Source: an uncultured Dokdonia sp.
GTDB taxonomy: Bacteria > Bacteroidota > Bacteroidia > Flavobacteriales > Flavobacteriaceae
Length of the DNA: 64,000 bases
Assembly: GCA_947503305.1 (NCBI GenBank)
Contig: CANNDF010000001.1
Location: 806,001 to 870,000, forward strand
Direction: 5' to 3'
The position numbers and the translations under genes were made by a program. How positions within the stretch are numbered: position 1 is the first letter of the stretch; the number at the start of each line of letters is the position of its first letter. This document shows positions 16,604 through 25,986 of this stretch, in pieces. The notes beneath the pieces are model-generated. The model saw only the letters and a program-made list of their open reading frames with translations, had not been told where the DNA came from and made no database searches.

Positions 16604-18052
16604 TTATGTCGTTGGTAAGCGCAAGATTTGCTGCTCGTGCATATGTTGTTTTAAAGCTATAAGTGCAGCAATTCTAGCCTCTTCTTCAAATCGTTTTCGT
16701 AATGCTTCTGGGGAATAATATTTTTTTACAAAATGGGTGTCAAAATTCCCTGAACGAAATGCCTCATGTTCACAGACGAATTTACCAAAAGATAAGGTTG
16801 TCTGAACTCCTTCAATCTTATAAGCATCAATAGCTTTAGAAAGCATTTCTATAGCTTCCTCCCTTGTGTCTCCATAAACAATGAGTTTTGATAGCATAGG
16901 ATCATAATAAATAGGGATATCCATGCCTTGTTCAAAACCATTATCTACACGTACTCCTTCACCTTCGGGTAATAAATAGGTGGTTAAATTTCCTACACTA
17001 GGTAAGAAATCATTTAGTGGGTCTTCGGCATATACTCTTAACTCTAATGCATGCCCTTTTATGGTTAATTCTTGTTGTGTTATGGGTAATTTTTCACCTC
17101 TTGCGACTCGTATTTGCAGTTCTACTAGATCGGTGCCAGAAATTAATTCGGTGACAGGGTGTTCTACCTGAAGTCGAGTGTTCATCTCTAAGAAGTAGAA
17201 ATTAAGTTGGTCATCAAGAAGAAATTCTACAGTACCTGCACCTTTATAATCACATGCTTTAGCAACTTGAATTGCTGCAGTCCCCATAGCATCTCGAAGT
17301 GTCGGAGTAAGTATGGAAGAAGGAGCTTCTTCTACTACCTTTTGATGTCTACGTTGAATACTGCATTCTCTTTCAAAAAGATGTACAACATTGCCATGTG
17401 TGTCTGCCATTACTTGTATTTCAATATGTCTAGGTGATGACACATATTTTTCTATAAACACGGATCCATCTCCAAAAGCTGCTGTTGCCTCACTAATGGC
17501 TAGTTGCATTTGTGATGGGAGTTCTCCTTCATCATTTACAACTCGCATTCCTTTACCTCCTCCTCCAGCAGATGCTTTGATAAGAATTGGAAATCCAATA
17601 TCATTTGCGATTACAATGGCTTTATCAATATCGGTAATAGCTTTGTCTATACCAGGCACCATAGGGATATCATATGCTTTTACTGCTTCTTTGGCTGCAA
17701 GTTTACTTCCCATAACCTCAATGGCTTTAGGATCAGGTCCAATAAAAATGATATTGTTTTGGGTGACCGCTTTCGCGAAAGCTGCATTCTCACTCAAAAA
17801 TCCATATCCAGGGTGTATTGCATCTACATCTAAGTCTTTTGCTACAGAAATAATTTTATCTCCTAATAAATATGACTGATTTGAGGGGGCTTCGCCTATA
17901 CAAACGGCTTGATCTGCATATCGGACATGTGGGGCATTACGATCTATTGTAGAGTAGATAGCTACTGTTTTAATACCCATTTTCTTTGCAGTTTTCATCA
18001 CTCTGATAGCGATTTCGCCGCGGTTTGCTACTAGTATTTTTTTAATATCCAT
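16604..18052 (-). CDS. Biotin carboxylase subunit of acyl-CoA carboxylase
   Basis: A 482-residue ATP-grasp enzyme that carboxylates biotin on the carrier protein with bicarbonate and ATP. It starts with the standard KKILVANRGEIAIRVMKTA; the glycine-rich ATP lid is KASAGGGGKGMRVV (about residue 160), the active-site segment is ERECSIQRRHQKVVEEAPS and the metal/substrate loop is FLEMNTRLQVEHPVTE. It is slightly longer than E. coli AccC, as is common for PccA-type subunits, but has no fused carrier domain. The carrier is the gene just upstream (18 bp away). The gene contains one copy of the GCTTTCGCGAAAGC palindrome, where it encodes AFAKA. Confidence 0.93.
   Translation of the reverse strand: MDIKKILVANRGEIAIRVMKTAKKMGIKTVAIYSTIDRNAPHVRYADQAVCIGEAPSNQSYLLGDKIISVAKDLDVDAIHPGYGFLSENAAFAKAVTQNNIIFIGPDPKAIEVMGSKLAAKEAVKAYDIPMVPGIDKAITDIDKAIVIANDIGFPILIKASAGGGGKGMRVVNDEGELPSQMQLAISEATAAFGDGSVFIEKYVSSPRHIEIQVMADTHGNVVHLFERECSIQRRHQKVVEEAPSSILTPTLRDAMGTAAIQVAKACDYKGAGTVEFLLDDQLNFYFLEMNTRLQVEHPVTELISGTDLVELQIRVARGEKLPITQQELTIKGHALELRVYAEDPLNDFLPSVGNLTTYLLPEGEGVRVDNGFEQGMDIPIYYDPMLSKLIVYGDTREEAIEMLSKAIDAYKIEGVQTTLSFGKFVCEHEAFRSGNFDTHFVKKYYSPEALRKRFEEEARIAALIALKQHMHEQQILRLPTT
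17769..17782. repeat. Palindrome GCTTTCGCGAAAGC, copy 1
   Basis: A perfect 14-bp palindrome inside the biotin carboxylase gene. Four more identical copies occur in the window. In an AT-rich sequence a GC-containing 14-mer should not recur by chance. Confidence 0.8.
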
Positions 18053-18070
18053 AAGAGTACCTAACTAGAT

Positions 18071-18568
18071 TTATTCTTCAAATTCTACTAAAACTTGCCC
18101 TTTGTCTACTGCATCATTTTTTGAAACATGAACTGCTTTTATCACACCATCTTTATGTGAGACAAAGTTATTTTCCATTTTCATTGCACTTAAAATAACA
18201 AGAGTATCACCCTCTGATACTTTTTGACCAGCTGTTATATGAACATCTATAATCAATCCAGGCATAGGAGATACTAGCGTATTCTGTTGTTTTGAAGCAC
18301 CTATAGAAAACCCCAAATCTTTAATAAGCATATCGATATGATCAGAAATAATGACGTCATATTTGGCATTATTAACGAGTACTTGATACGTCTTCTTTGC
18401 AAAATTTGATGCACTTACTTTTGTTATAAAAGAAGTGTTATTATGTAAGACGTGATATGCGGTATCGCTTGTTCTTACAGCATCTAGTGTAGAGAGTGTT
18501 GAGGGGGATATGTCAAACTCAAATTCCTGATTGACGATCGCCTTATAGTTAGTATTCATAGTTGTCAT
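18071..18568 (-). CDS. Biotin carboxyl carrier protein of acyl-CoA carboxylase
   Basis: A 165-residue protein whose last 75 residues are a biotinyl domain: SPMPGLIIDVHITAGQKVSEGD, the biotinylation site SAMKMENN (Lys in AMKM), and DAVDKGQVLVEFE. The N-terminal half (residues 1-90) is a beta domain that probably docks to the biotin carboxylase or carboxyltransferase, as in PccA-type enzymes where carrier and docking domain are joined. It is the first gene of the operon running carrier, biotin carboxylase, carboxyltransferase, Lrp. I saw no clear TAnnTTTG promoter box upstream. Confidence 0.9.
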   Translation of the reverse strand: MTTMNTNYKAIVNQEFEFDISPSTLSTLDAVRTSDTAYHVLHNNTSFITKVSASNFAKKTYQVLVNNAKYDVIISDHIDMLIKDLGFSIGASKQQNTLVSPMPGLIIDVHITAGQKVSEGDTLVILSAMKMENNFVSHKDGVIKAVHVSKNDAVDKGQVLVEFEE

Positions 18569-18732
18569 TTAAAATGATGATATAAATATAACTATCCCTA
18601 TAGCAAATGTCTAGTTTTTTTGTTTTTTGTTAACGTATAGTATCGTCAAAAAAATAATCATTTCTATATGAATATTGTATTTTCTATAGCATTTTACTCT
18701 TATGATTGAAAGAATGACAATGTCAAAAGAGA

Positions 18733-19533
18733 TTATTCCTCTTCTATCGTTTGTTTTTTTAGACTATTACGCCCGAGAATATATCCAGAAATACCTCCTA
18801 TAAGCGCAGCAATTTCCTTGCCTCCTAGTACTTCTGTAATCCCAAATAAAATAATCGCAATAATAATAGAGAAGATGGTAATAAATTGTAAACCGGCATC
18901 ACCTGTAAATATAGATTTTCTAATTTGGTCATCCCTATTGGCTATTATAAAAAACCCCACAATGACAATTCCAACAAGAAAGGCAAAGGACCAACTGATT
19001 TGTTTTTTAAAGTTTTGACTTACATAAGATGTATTATTAAGCTCAGTAACTTTTGCGCCGATACTAGAGAGTTGATCGGTTTTTTTTAGAACATCCTGCA
19101 CTTTATTTTCAATAATTCTTCTGAAACCTTCTGTAACTGTCATAGATTCTAAGTCTTTTAGATTAGAGCCTTCTTTTGGTATAAGATTAGGTAAGATAAA
19201 TTGTGTTTTAATATCGTTTAAGCGAGCTATATACTGTTGTTCATGTACAGTTAAAGAATCTATGTTTATACTATTGAAATGATATTCTTTTGCATCACTT
19301 AATAGATTTTCTAAACTTTCTGATCTCTCCAATTCTGTAAAGAGACCACTTATCTCATACATCATTCCATACATATCAGAAATTAGCTTTAATCGTTCAC
19401 TTTCTAGTTTCTTGAGATCATTAGGAAGGTCAACTTCTTTTATAGACACATTATTCGGGCTAGTTTCTTGAGCACAGAGTACTGATGATAGTGATACTAA
19501 AATAAGTACGATGAGGTATATGATTTTCTTCAT
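18733..19533 (-). CDS. Exported coiled-coil protein with C-terminal membrane helices
   Basis: A 266-residue protein with a signal peptide (cleavage near SVLCAQ). A long helical, charged region follows (about residues 35-170), then two or three membrane helices: SFAFLVGIVIVGFFIIA (about 178-195), FITIFSIIIAIILFGI (about 215-230) and a weaker IAALIGGISGYILG. I recognise no family. The layout suggests a periplasmic coiled coil anchored in the inner membrane. It stands alone between the carboxylase operon and a divergent gene. Confidence 0.6.
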   Translation of the reverse strand: MKKIIYLIVLILVSLSSVLCAQETSPNNVSIKEVDLPNDLKKLESERLKLISDMYGMMYEISGLFTELERSESLENLLSDAKEYHFNSINIDSLTVHEQQYIARLNDIKTQFILPNLIPKEGSNLKDLESMTVTEGFRRIIENKVQDVLKKTDQLSSIGAKVTELNNTSYVSQNFKKQISWSFAFLVGIVIVGFFIIANRDDQIRKSIFTGDAGLQFITIFSIIIAIILFGITEVLGGKEIAALIGGISGYILGRNSLKKQTIEEE

Positions 19534-19930
19534 TCTAAACTGTGGTTAAAAGGGTGATGAGTAGTAATCTCAAGGTATCGTAAATGATATCATGATTTTA
19601 GGGGGTATTCACGTGTTTTTATAATTACTACTTTAAATATACTCATACCAGAAAGAGAGTTTATAGTATATAATTCAACTAGTCAAAACCTAAAGAGTTA
19701 ATCATAAATACTACTTTTAAGCATCTAGTTATTAATTATTTAGTATATTTAAGAAACCTAAATATACTTTTCTATTAAAACTGAGTATTGTGTTTGTTAA
19801 TGATAAATACGATACTATAAACGCGGATTATTTTTACATTAATCCTGTGATGACAAAGCATGTCCCTGCTTTAAAAGATTAATGAATACGAGTTACCCTT
19901 TATTATATAATCATTTTAAAAACGATTGAT
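19534..19930. other. Divergent intergenic region, nothing assigned
   Basis: About 400 bp of AT-rich sequence between two divergent genes. It must hold both promoters, but I see no perfect TAnnTTTG box, strong inverted repeat, RNA gene or convincing short gene. Confidence 0.4.
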
Positions 19931-21319
19931 ATGCCATTTTATCCTAAACTTAAAATCCGAAAATCGGATTCGGAAGAAAAAAAGATCAAAAAGAAAAGGA
20001 CTGCACAACGCATACAGCTTCTTAAAGAAATGCTAGAAGAACATTTTGTGTCTTCTAGAAAAAAGGAATCACAAGTAGGCTCTGTAAAAATAGCTACATG
20101 GAATATCCGAGAGTTTTGCGGAGGTAAGTATAAGGGTAGAGACTTTGAGGCATTATATTATATCGGAGAAATTATATCTCATTTTGATATTGTAGCTTTA
20201 CAGGAGACACGATCTTTACTTGATGAATTCAGAGATTTGACTAAAATATTAGGTCCTGACTGGAGCTACATTGCTACCGACGTTACTGACGGTGATGCAG
20301 GAAATGGAGAACGTATGATCTTTCTTTTTAATCGCAGGAAGGTTCAATTTAGAGACATTGTTGGAGAATTGACTTTAAAAGAAGGGGCAAAAATTAAAGC
20401 CGCTTTTGGTGAGCGTATAAAACTTGACACAGGGATGGAAGTCGTTTTGCCTAATGGATCTCCCTCTTTATCCGGGACCTATGATGCCAGATTAAAAACA
20501 AAAAATGGGGTCAAAAAACTAAGTGCCGATTTGGAAATACCTTTACCCGATGATACCGTTCTTAAACTCCCTTCGGGAAGCCATTTAGTGGTTACAAAAA
20601 ATACGGAAGTAGTGAGCCCAGGCAGAGGAAAAGCTACGGTAACTATCCCTGATCATATTACTGGAGAACGATATCGTTTGCGCTTTCCCGAAAATTCATT
20701 TGATGATTCCTTACGACAGTTTGCACGTACACCGTTTTTAATATCTTTTCAGTCTGGATGGCTTAAATTAAATCTATGTACCGTGCATATTTATTATGGA
20801 GATGCGAGTGATAAACGTAAGTTAGAACAGCGCCGAAGTGAGATAGAACTTTTGACGGAAGCCCTAGCAAACAAAGCCAAAGGAGAATTTTTGCAAGATG
20901 GAGAATCATTCTTAGGAGTATTGGGAGATTTTAATATTATCGGAGAAGGACATCCTACTATGGATGCCTTGGAGTCTAATGACTTTGAAATCCCTCAAGA
21001 ATTAAAATCTATCCCAGGATCTAATGTAGCAAGAGATAAAGCCTATGATCAAATCGCTTTCTGGAAACCTGCGCGTACAAAGAAGTATGCAAAACTTGAT
21101 ATTTTAGGGGCTAATATTTTTGATTTTTATAAATATGTTTTCACCAAAGATGATGAATCTATCTATAGAAATGAAGCCCCTAAAAATGGTCTTAAAGACT
21201 CATCGTCATTTACTACTTGGCGTACCTATAAAATGTCTGATCACCTACCTATGTGGATTGAACTACGCACTGATTTTAGTAACGAATATTTAGATAAAAT
21301 TAGTGAGTCAGATATTTGA
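19931..21319 (+). CDS. Endonuclease/exonuclease/phosphatase-family protein with inserted beta domain
   Basis: A 462-residue protein of the EEP (DNase I-like) superfamily. The conserved catalytic pieces are KIATWNIREF, DIVALQETRS (metal-binding Glu), LCTVHIYYG, LGVLGDFNIIGEGH (Asp and Asn pair) and the final MSDHLPMWIEL (Asp-His). A segment of about 115 residues (about 150-265), rich in short beta strands (KKLSADLEIPLPDDTVLKL), is inserted before the ARTPFLISFQ strand and is unusual. The N-terminus is very basic (KKIKKKRTAQRI) and there is no signal peptide. The substrate may be nucleic acid or a phosphoester; the sequence does not decide. Confidence 0.82.
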   Translation: MPFYPKLKIRKSDSEEKKIKKKRTAQRIQLLKEMLEEHFVSSRKKESQVGSVKIATWNIREFCGGKYKGRDFEALYYIGEIISHFDIVALQETRSLLDEFRDLTKILGPDWSYIATDVTDGDAGNGERMIFLFNRRKVQFRDIVGELTLKEGAKIKAAFGERIKLDTGMEVVLPNGSPSLSGTYDARLKTKNGVKKLSADLEIPLPDDTVLKLPSGSHLVVTKNTEVVSPGRGKATVTIPDHITGERYRLRFPENSFDDSLRQFARTPFLISFQSGWLKLNLCTVHIYYGDASDKRKLEQRRSEIELLTEALANKAKGEFLQDGESFLGVLGDFNIIGEGHPTMDALESNDFEIPQELKSIPGSNVARDKAYDQIAFWKPARTKKYAKLDILGANIFDFYKYVFTKDDESIYRNEAPKNGLKDSSSFTTWRTYKMSDHLPMWIELRTDFSNEYLDKISESDI

Positions 21320-21342
21320 TAAAGTAAATGAAAACTTTGAGA

Positions 21343-22080
21343 TTAATCACTGACTTGCTCAATGATTAATACCGTTTCTACAATAGTATAACTACCTCCA
21401 CATCCTAAACAAGGTCTTACTTCCATCTGTACAGTATCTGATGCAGATTTTTGAATTACGATAGTTCCTACAATTGTTCTGGTATTACTAGTTGCAGTAG
21501 CGTATGTAATATCAGTACGTTCATTTATAAACTGATCATCTATAAATATTGTAAAGTTATTTGATCCAGAATTTCCAGTAAGTGTATAGCCTATAGTAAA
21601 TGAAAAACGATAGGTGCCGTCCTCAGGAACAGTATACGTATCTGTTGTTAGATTAAACGCTCCATCGTCTACATTTAAATTATTGAAGTTGATAGCAGTA
21701 ATAGGGTCACCATCAAAGAAGGTCTGATTAACACCAGTGACTGTTGGAGCAGATACTACGTGAGGGATAAACTCACCAGATTCTACAATTGCTATTTGAT
21801 CCCAGCGACTACCATTCCATGTATAAAATCGGTTAGCAATGACATTATCGGGGCTTGTGCCTGCATTTACTGTATTATACACCATCAATCCTATTGCAGG
21901 GGAGGTGACAGGAGAAGCCATATTTGTGGCAGACAATTCAACTCTAGGAATTAAAATTCCAGTATCAGTACTTGAAATATCAAGGGCCGCACTGGCATCT
22001 GGAGATGTTGTATTAATTCCAACCTGTGGATAACATATATATCCAACTAGTGCTAAGAAAATAATAAGAGGAGCTTTCAT
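21343..22080 (-). CDS. Secreted C1q/TNF-like fibre protein
   Basis: A 245-residue protein with a short signal peptide (ending near YICYPQ). The N-terminal part has the bacteroidetal fibre stem signature: VGINTTSPDASAALDISS, TGILIPRVELSATN, GLMVYNT and FYTWNGSRWDQI. The C-terminal 140 residues look like a C1q/TNF-like jelly-roll head (VPEDGTYRFSFTIGY, NNFTIFIDDQ, VQMEVRPCLGCGGSYTI). Such proteins are usually trimeric surface or secreted fibres. It converges with the EEP gene across 23 bp; a functional link is not apparent. Confidence 0.7.
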   Translation of the reverse strand: MKAPLIIFLALVGYICYPQVGINTTSPDASAALDISSTDTGILIPRVELSATNMASPVTSPAIGLMVYNTVNAGTSPDNVIANRFYTWNGSRWDQIAIVESGEFIPHVVSAPTVTGVNQTFFDGDPITAINFNNLNVDDGAFNLTTDTYTVPEDGTYRFSFTIGYTLTGNSGSNNFTIFIDDQFINERTDITYATATSNTRTIVGTIVIQKSASDTVQMEVRPCLGCGGSYTIVETVLIIEQVSD

Positions 22081-22347
22081 ATAAATATAAGTTTTAATTT
22101 ATAAAGCCCAAATGAACAATTATGCGCAAAAGAAACCTACTGCAAAGTAATAAGTGGGGTATATATGGAATAAATGCTTGCTGTTATGTGATAACCGTAA
22201 AATTAATAAAGTGTACCATAGTCATCATTTTCCTTTTGAAGTACAATAATTTTGACTTGTAAATTATAACTCATAACAATTATAAACGCTTTATATGTAG
22301 AAGGAATGTTAGTGGTTTTTTTATGAAATTAACAATGTTAAGGTTTT

Positions 22348-22361
22348 GCTTTCGCGAAAGC
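22348..22361. repeat. Palindrome GCTTTCGCGAAAGC, copy 2
   Basis: An exact copy of the 14-bp palindrome, intergenic here, in the 400-bp gap between the divergent C1q-like and NTPase-GDPD genes. Confidence 0.8.
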
Positions 22362-22403
22362 GTATACTTTATGGAAAATGTTTCTGCCTAGATTAGATGG
22401 TTT

Positions 22404-22451
22404 TATTACGGGAAACCGTAATAGACTATAACTTTAAAATCACTAAAATTG
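22404..22451 (+). promoter_or_regulatory. Inverted-repeat operator TTACGG-N4-CCGTAA with promoter box
   Basis: TATTACGG-gaaa-CCGTAATA (22404-22423) has perfect 8-bp arms. It is followed 22 nt after the 6-bp core by TAAAATTG (22444-22451), a one-mismatch version of the flavobacterial -7 box TAnnTTTG, 30 nt before the ATG of the NTPase-GDPD gene. The repeat sits where a -33 element would be, as for an activator site. The same arrangement recurs near 29.05 and 30.01 kb. Confidence 0.6.
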
Positions 22452-22481
22452 TAGCGTCTTCAGACTAGAAGGACTTGTCCT

Positions 22482-25400
22482 ATGAAATCAAAAGCTACCC
22501 TTTTATTTATTACCGTACTATTGATTTTAATATTTGTTAGAATTCAAGTATTAGGTCAAGGGTTTATTCATGTTGCCATATGGTTGGTCAGTTTATTCCT
22601 GATTTCGTTTTTTAGAAAATATATATTCAAGAGGTCTTCCAAAGGTACTATTGATGACCTCATGCTCTCCAAGAAAAAAGAAGATTTTATTTTGGAAAGA
22701 TTAAGGAGTCAGGCTCTTGATCGCTGTACAACAACCTTAAAGGGAGCTACTAAAAATCTTCAGTATATAGAAACCCGTAATTGGCGTTTGCATAAAGAAG
22801 GGACAAAAAACGAAATACACAATGGATCCTTATCAGATGTTTTACATGCTGTCAAACTCAATCAAAAAAATAATTTTATTGTTTTTGGAGAATCAGGAGT
22901 AGGAAAGACTTTTGCTGTTTTTGATTACATCCGAAAACGGATTGATACTGATCCTAAATTTGCTCCTTTATTTATTTCTCTTTCCGACTGGAATGGAAAA
23001 AAAAGCCTTAGTCAATGGACCATCAATAAGGCTTCTAAGATATATCACTTGGATAAAAAAAAGGTAGCTCTCGGACTTAAGAGAGGGCTGTTATTTCCAA
23101 TTTATGATGGACTTGATAGAGTAAAAGAAGGAAGTACGATACCGTTATTTAAAGAGTTAATGACGTTGACATCCGATATTTCCATTGCATTAGTAATGAA
23201 AACGGAAACCTATAAAAAATTAAAAAATGAGCTCACATCTATTGATGAACAATGGGAATTACCGTATCATTTATTTGAACTTAAAGCGCTAAAACCACAA
23301 CAAGTAGAAGACGTTTTAAAAGCAAATAAAGAACATCAAAAATTGGAAATATTTCGCACCAACCCTAAATTTAAATATGTTTCTAGATATCCGCTGTTTT
23401 TAAATTTGATGATTGGGATAGATGCAAAGTTTATAAAGAATAATTTAGGAGCTGATGATTTATCACATGAGCATTTTTTTAAGCAGATATGGAAGTGGTA
23501 CGAGTTAAGGATGATCGATAATTCTGAGGAGTTATCACTCAAAAGAAAAATAAAGATTAAGGTATGGTTGCGCAAAATAGCTAAAAATACAGGAACCTTT
23601 TTTATGGAAGAACTTCAACCCTCTTTTCTTGAATTTAGAGGGTCCAAAGTCCTATATTATATGACAACTCGATTGTTGGGAGCATTACTCGTTTGTGGAG
23701 CTGCAGGTTTATTTTTGGCCGGACTTTTTGATTTTTGGGATGCAGCTATTATTGGAGGGATCGTAACCGCACTTATTGATCTCATTAAAATATATTTTAA
23801 CAAGTCATATACGTCTGTAGAATCTTTTTTGAAAACCAAAGGATATACACATATTCCTCCAGTAGTAAATATTTTGAAACGAACGATTCCTTTGATTCTC
23901 GTTTTAGGTATTTACTATGGATTTACAACACCTCGATCTCAAGAGTCTGGGGGGGAGATGTTGCTGGGAGGTCTGTTTTCAATTACCGAAGCTGTTGTAG
24001 GCATTCTGATAGGGATATTACTATCTCTATTTTTTGGAGCCAGAAGTAATTGGCAACACAATCATTTTGACATAAGACCTGTTGAACGAATGAAAGGAAG
24101 TCTTAAGAACTATTTTATTTCTGGATTTGCGGGAGGTTTACTATTGGGAGTGATCGTAGTACCTGTATTTTATGCATTTAATCTTTTCACCAATGATGAG
24201 TCCTCAATAAACAGATGGCTCGATCAACAATTATATGTTCATGATAAATATCTTTTTGCCGGATTTGCCGGATTTTTCTTAGGATATCTTTTCTTTGGAT
24301 TATTTGGCTTTTTACAAGGAGATAAAGTAATCTTAAGAAAAAACGAAAAATTAGAAGTAACAAAGCGTACTCCAATAAAAAAATCGATTTTTAATGGTCT
24401 CAAAGCATCGCTTATCTTTAGTTTAGTAACAGGAGCCCTTTTAGGTTCGTATATTGGTATTACAGAAGTAGAAATTAAAGCAGTATTTAAAGCATTGATT
24501 ACGGCTGGGGGCTTTGGAGTTCTCGCTTTTGCATGGTTTGGAGGTTTGGATGCTATTTGCCATGGGGTATTGCGCGGTATTCTTGCCTTAGAATTTGGAA
24601 ATCGATTAGTCAGTAAATCTTTTTTACACAAACTTTCAGAGATAGGATTTATACGATCGGTAGGGACAGGTTATGAATTTATACACCCTTCCTTAAGAGA
24701 CTATTATAAAAATAAAATGGGAGTACAAAAACAAAAACCACGCATGTTCATCATTCCTATTGTACTGTTAGCAGTACTACTAATTCCTGTTGGGTTAAAA
24801 TTGGCTTCAAGATTTCAAAATGAATCTCATTGGCAAAATGAGTATGGATTTAATACAAACATAAACAGTACCTATATACACCATTATAATGGTGCTAAAA
24901 ATAGATTTATAGTTAAGAATATAGAAGATAGTCTGGATAGACTAATTCGAATAAAAACAAGTGGGAAAATAAAATTGGGCTCCTTTGTAGGGCTAGCATC
25001 TTCAACAGGAACAAAGGCAGGGTTTTTAGGGATGAGTTTAGGAGATACCTGGAATAGATCGGGATTGGAACATCATAATCATGGGGCTCTGGTCTTTCGA
25101 AAAAATAATGGGCCTTGGATAGGCTTTCCGGAAAATGGGATATGGGATTATGGACAGAGTAAATCATATATGGACTTTACAATAAAAAACGGAGACATAT
25201 TTGAGGCGCTCATCAATGATAAAGAATGGGAAAATAATTCAGGAATAGTAGAGATGACTTTTGAAAATGTAAATAAAATAGGAAAACAACCCAAAATAGT
25301 GGCTCATCGGGGAGGAGCTGTAATGGCTGAAGAAAATTCTATGGAAGCTATAAAAAAGGCGATACAGCTAGAAGTAGATATGATAGAAATAGATATCCGA

Positions 25401-25979
25401 ATAACTAAGGACGGTCATCTGGTTCTAATGCATGATAAGAGTGTAAATAGAACTACTGATGGTAAAGGATATCTAAAAAAGATGACATTTGAAGATCTTA
25501 AAAAATTACAGCTAAAAAATGGGGAACCGATCCCTACTTTAGAAGACGTACTGGATTTGATTTCAAATCATTCTATAAAACTGTTAATTGAAGTAAAAAC
25601 AGGAAAAAACTACAATCCCATTCTCGAGAATTTAGTTGCTCTAATTAAGAAGAAGAGCATGGAGGAGCAAGTAGCTATATTTTCATTTAACAAGCCTTTT
25701 TGTAAAGATCTAAAAAATCGCTTTCCAGAATTTACAGTGGGGACATTTGTATTGGGCCCTTTCAATCTAAAAGAACTTCCTAATGTAGATGCCATAGGAG
25801 TACACTATCATAGTTTATCTGTATTCAAAAAGTGGCATAAAAAACTAAAAAAACAATATGGCGAAATATATGCCTGGAATGTAAATTCCAGAAAATCAAT
25901 GCAACGACTTATAAATAATGGGATAGATGCTATAATTACTGATGATCCAAAAAAGCTTCAAGACATGCTTAGTCAATAG
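22482..25979 (+). CDS. Membrane NACHT-like NTPase fused to a glycerophosphodiester phosphodiesterase domain
   Basis: A 1165-residue fusion. Two N-terminal membrane helices (about residues 6-45) precede a STAND/NACHT-like NTPase with P-loop GESGVGKT (136-143), a Walker-B-like stretch LLFPIYDGLDRV and a conserved downstream part (LKALKPQQVEDVLKAN, SRYPLFLNLMI). From about 385 to 705 there are many membrane helices (LLGALLVCGAAGLFLAGLF, IPLILVLGIYYG and others), then one more near 760. An extracytoplasmic linker leads to a complete GDPD domain (938-1165) with His942 (VAHRGG), Glu969 and Asp971 (EIDIR) and His984 (LMHDKS), the expected catalytic set. The GDPD part hydrolyses glycerophosphodiesters or related lipids in known members. 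Coupling to a sensor NTPase is unusual and suggests a regulated lipid-acting effector. Confidence 0.8.
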   Translation: MKSKATLLFITVLLILIFVRIQVLGQGFIHVAIWLVSLFLISFFRKYIFKRSSKGTIDDLMLSKKKEDFILERLRSQALDRCTTTLKGATKNLQYIETRNWRLHKEGTKNEIHNGSLSDVLHAVKLNQKNNFIVFGESGVGKTFAVFDYIRKRIDTDPKFAPLFISLSDWNGKKSLSQWTINKASKIYHLDKKKVALGLKRGLLFPIYDGLDRVKEGSTIPLFKELMTLTSDISIALVMKTETYKKLKNELTSIDEQWELPYHLFELKALKPQQVEDVLKANKEHQKLEIFRTNPKFKYVSRYPLFLNLMIGIDAKFIKNNLGADDLSHEHFFKQIWKWYELRMIDNSEELSLKRKIKIKVWLRKIAKNTGTFFMEELQPSFLEFRGSKVLYYMTTRLLGALLVCGAAGLFLAGLFDFWDAAIIGGIVTALIDLIKIYFNKSYTSVESFLKTKGYTHIPPVVNILKRTIPLILVLGIYYGFTTPRSQESGGEMLLGGLFSITEAVVGILIGILLSLFFGARSNWQHNHFDIRPVERMKGSLKNYFISGFAGGLLLGVIVVPVFYAFNLFTNDESSINRWLDQQLYVHDKYLFAGFAGFFLGYLFFGLFGFLQGDKVILRKNEKLEVTKRTPIKKSIFNGLKASLIFSLVTGALLGSYIGITEVEIKAVFKALITAGGFGVLAFAWFGGLDAICHGVLRGILALEFGNRLVSKSFLHKLSEIGFIRSVGTGYEFIHPSLRDYYKNKMGVQKQKPRMFIIPIVLLAVLLIPVGLKLASRFQNESHWQNEYGFNTNINSTYIHHYNGAKNRFIVKNIEDSLDRLIRIKTSGKIKLGSFVGLASSTGTKAGFLGMSLGDTWNRSGLEHHNHGALVFRKNNGPWIGFPENGIWDYGQSKSYMDFTIKNGDIFEALINDKEWENNSGIVEMTFENVNKIGKQPKIVAHRGGAVMAEENSMEAIKKAIQLEVDMIEIDIRITKDGHLVLMHDKSVNRTTDGKGYLKKMTFEDLKKLQLKNGEPIPTLEDVLDLISNHSIKLLIEVKTGKNYNPILENLVALIKKKSMEEQVAIFSFNKPFCKDLKNRFPEFTVGTFVLGPFNLKELPNVDAIGVHYHSLSVFKKWHKKLKKQYGEIYAWNVNSRKSMQRLINNGIDAIITDDPKKLQDMLSQ

Positions 25980-25986
25980 CTCTTTT

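Noticed and set aside
17391-17879. 162-codon frame opposite the biotin carboxylase gene
   Set aside because: It lies wholly antisense to a well-conserved enzyme and its peptide is low-complexity and unlike any family.
24239-24631. 130-codon frame opposite the NTPase-GDPD gene
   Set aside because: Antisense to the membrane-helix region; Lys/Pro/Ala-rich by composition only.
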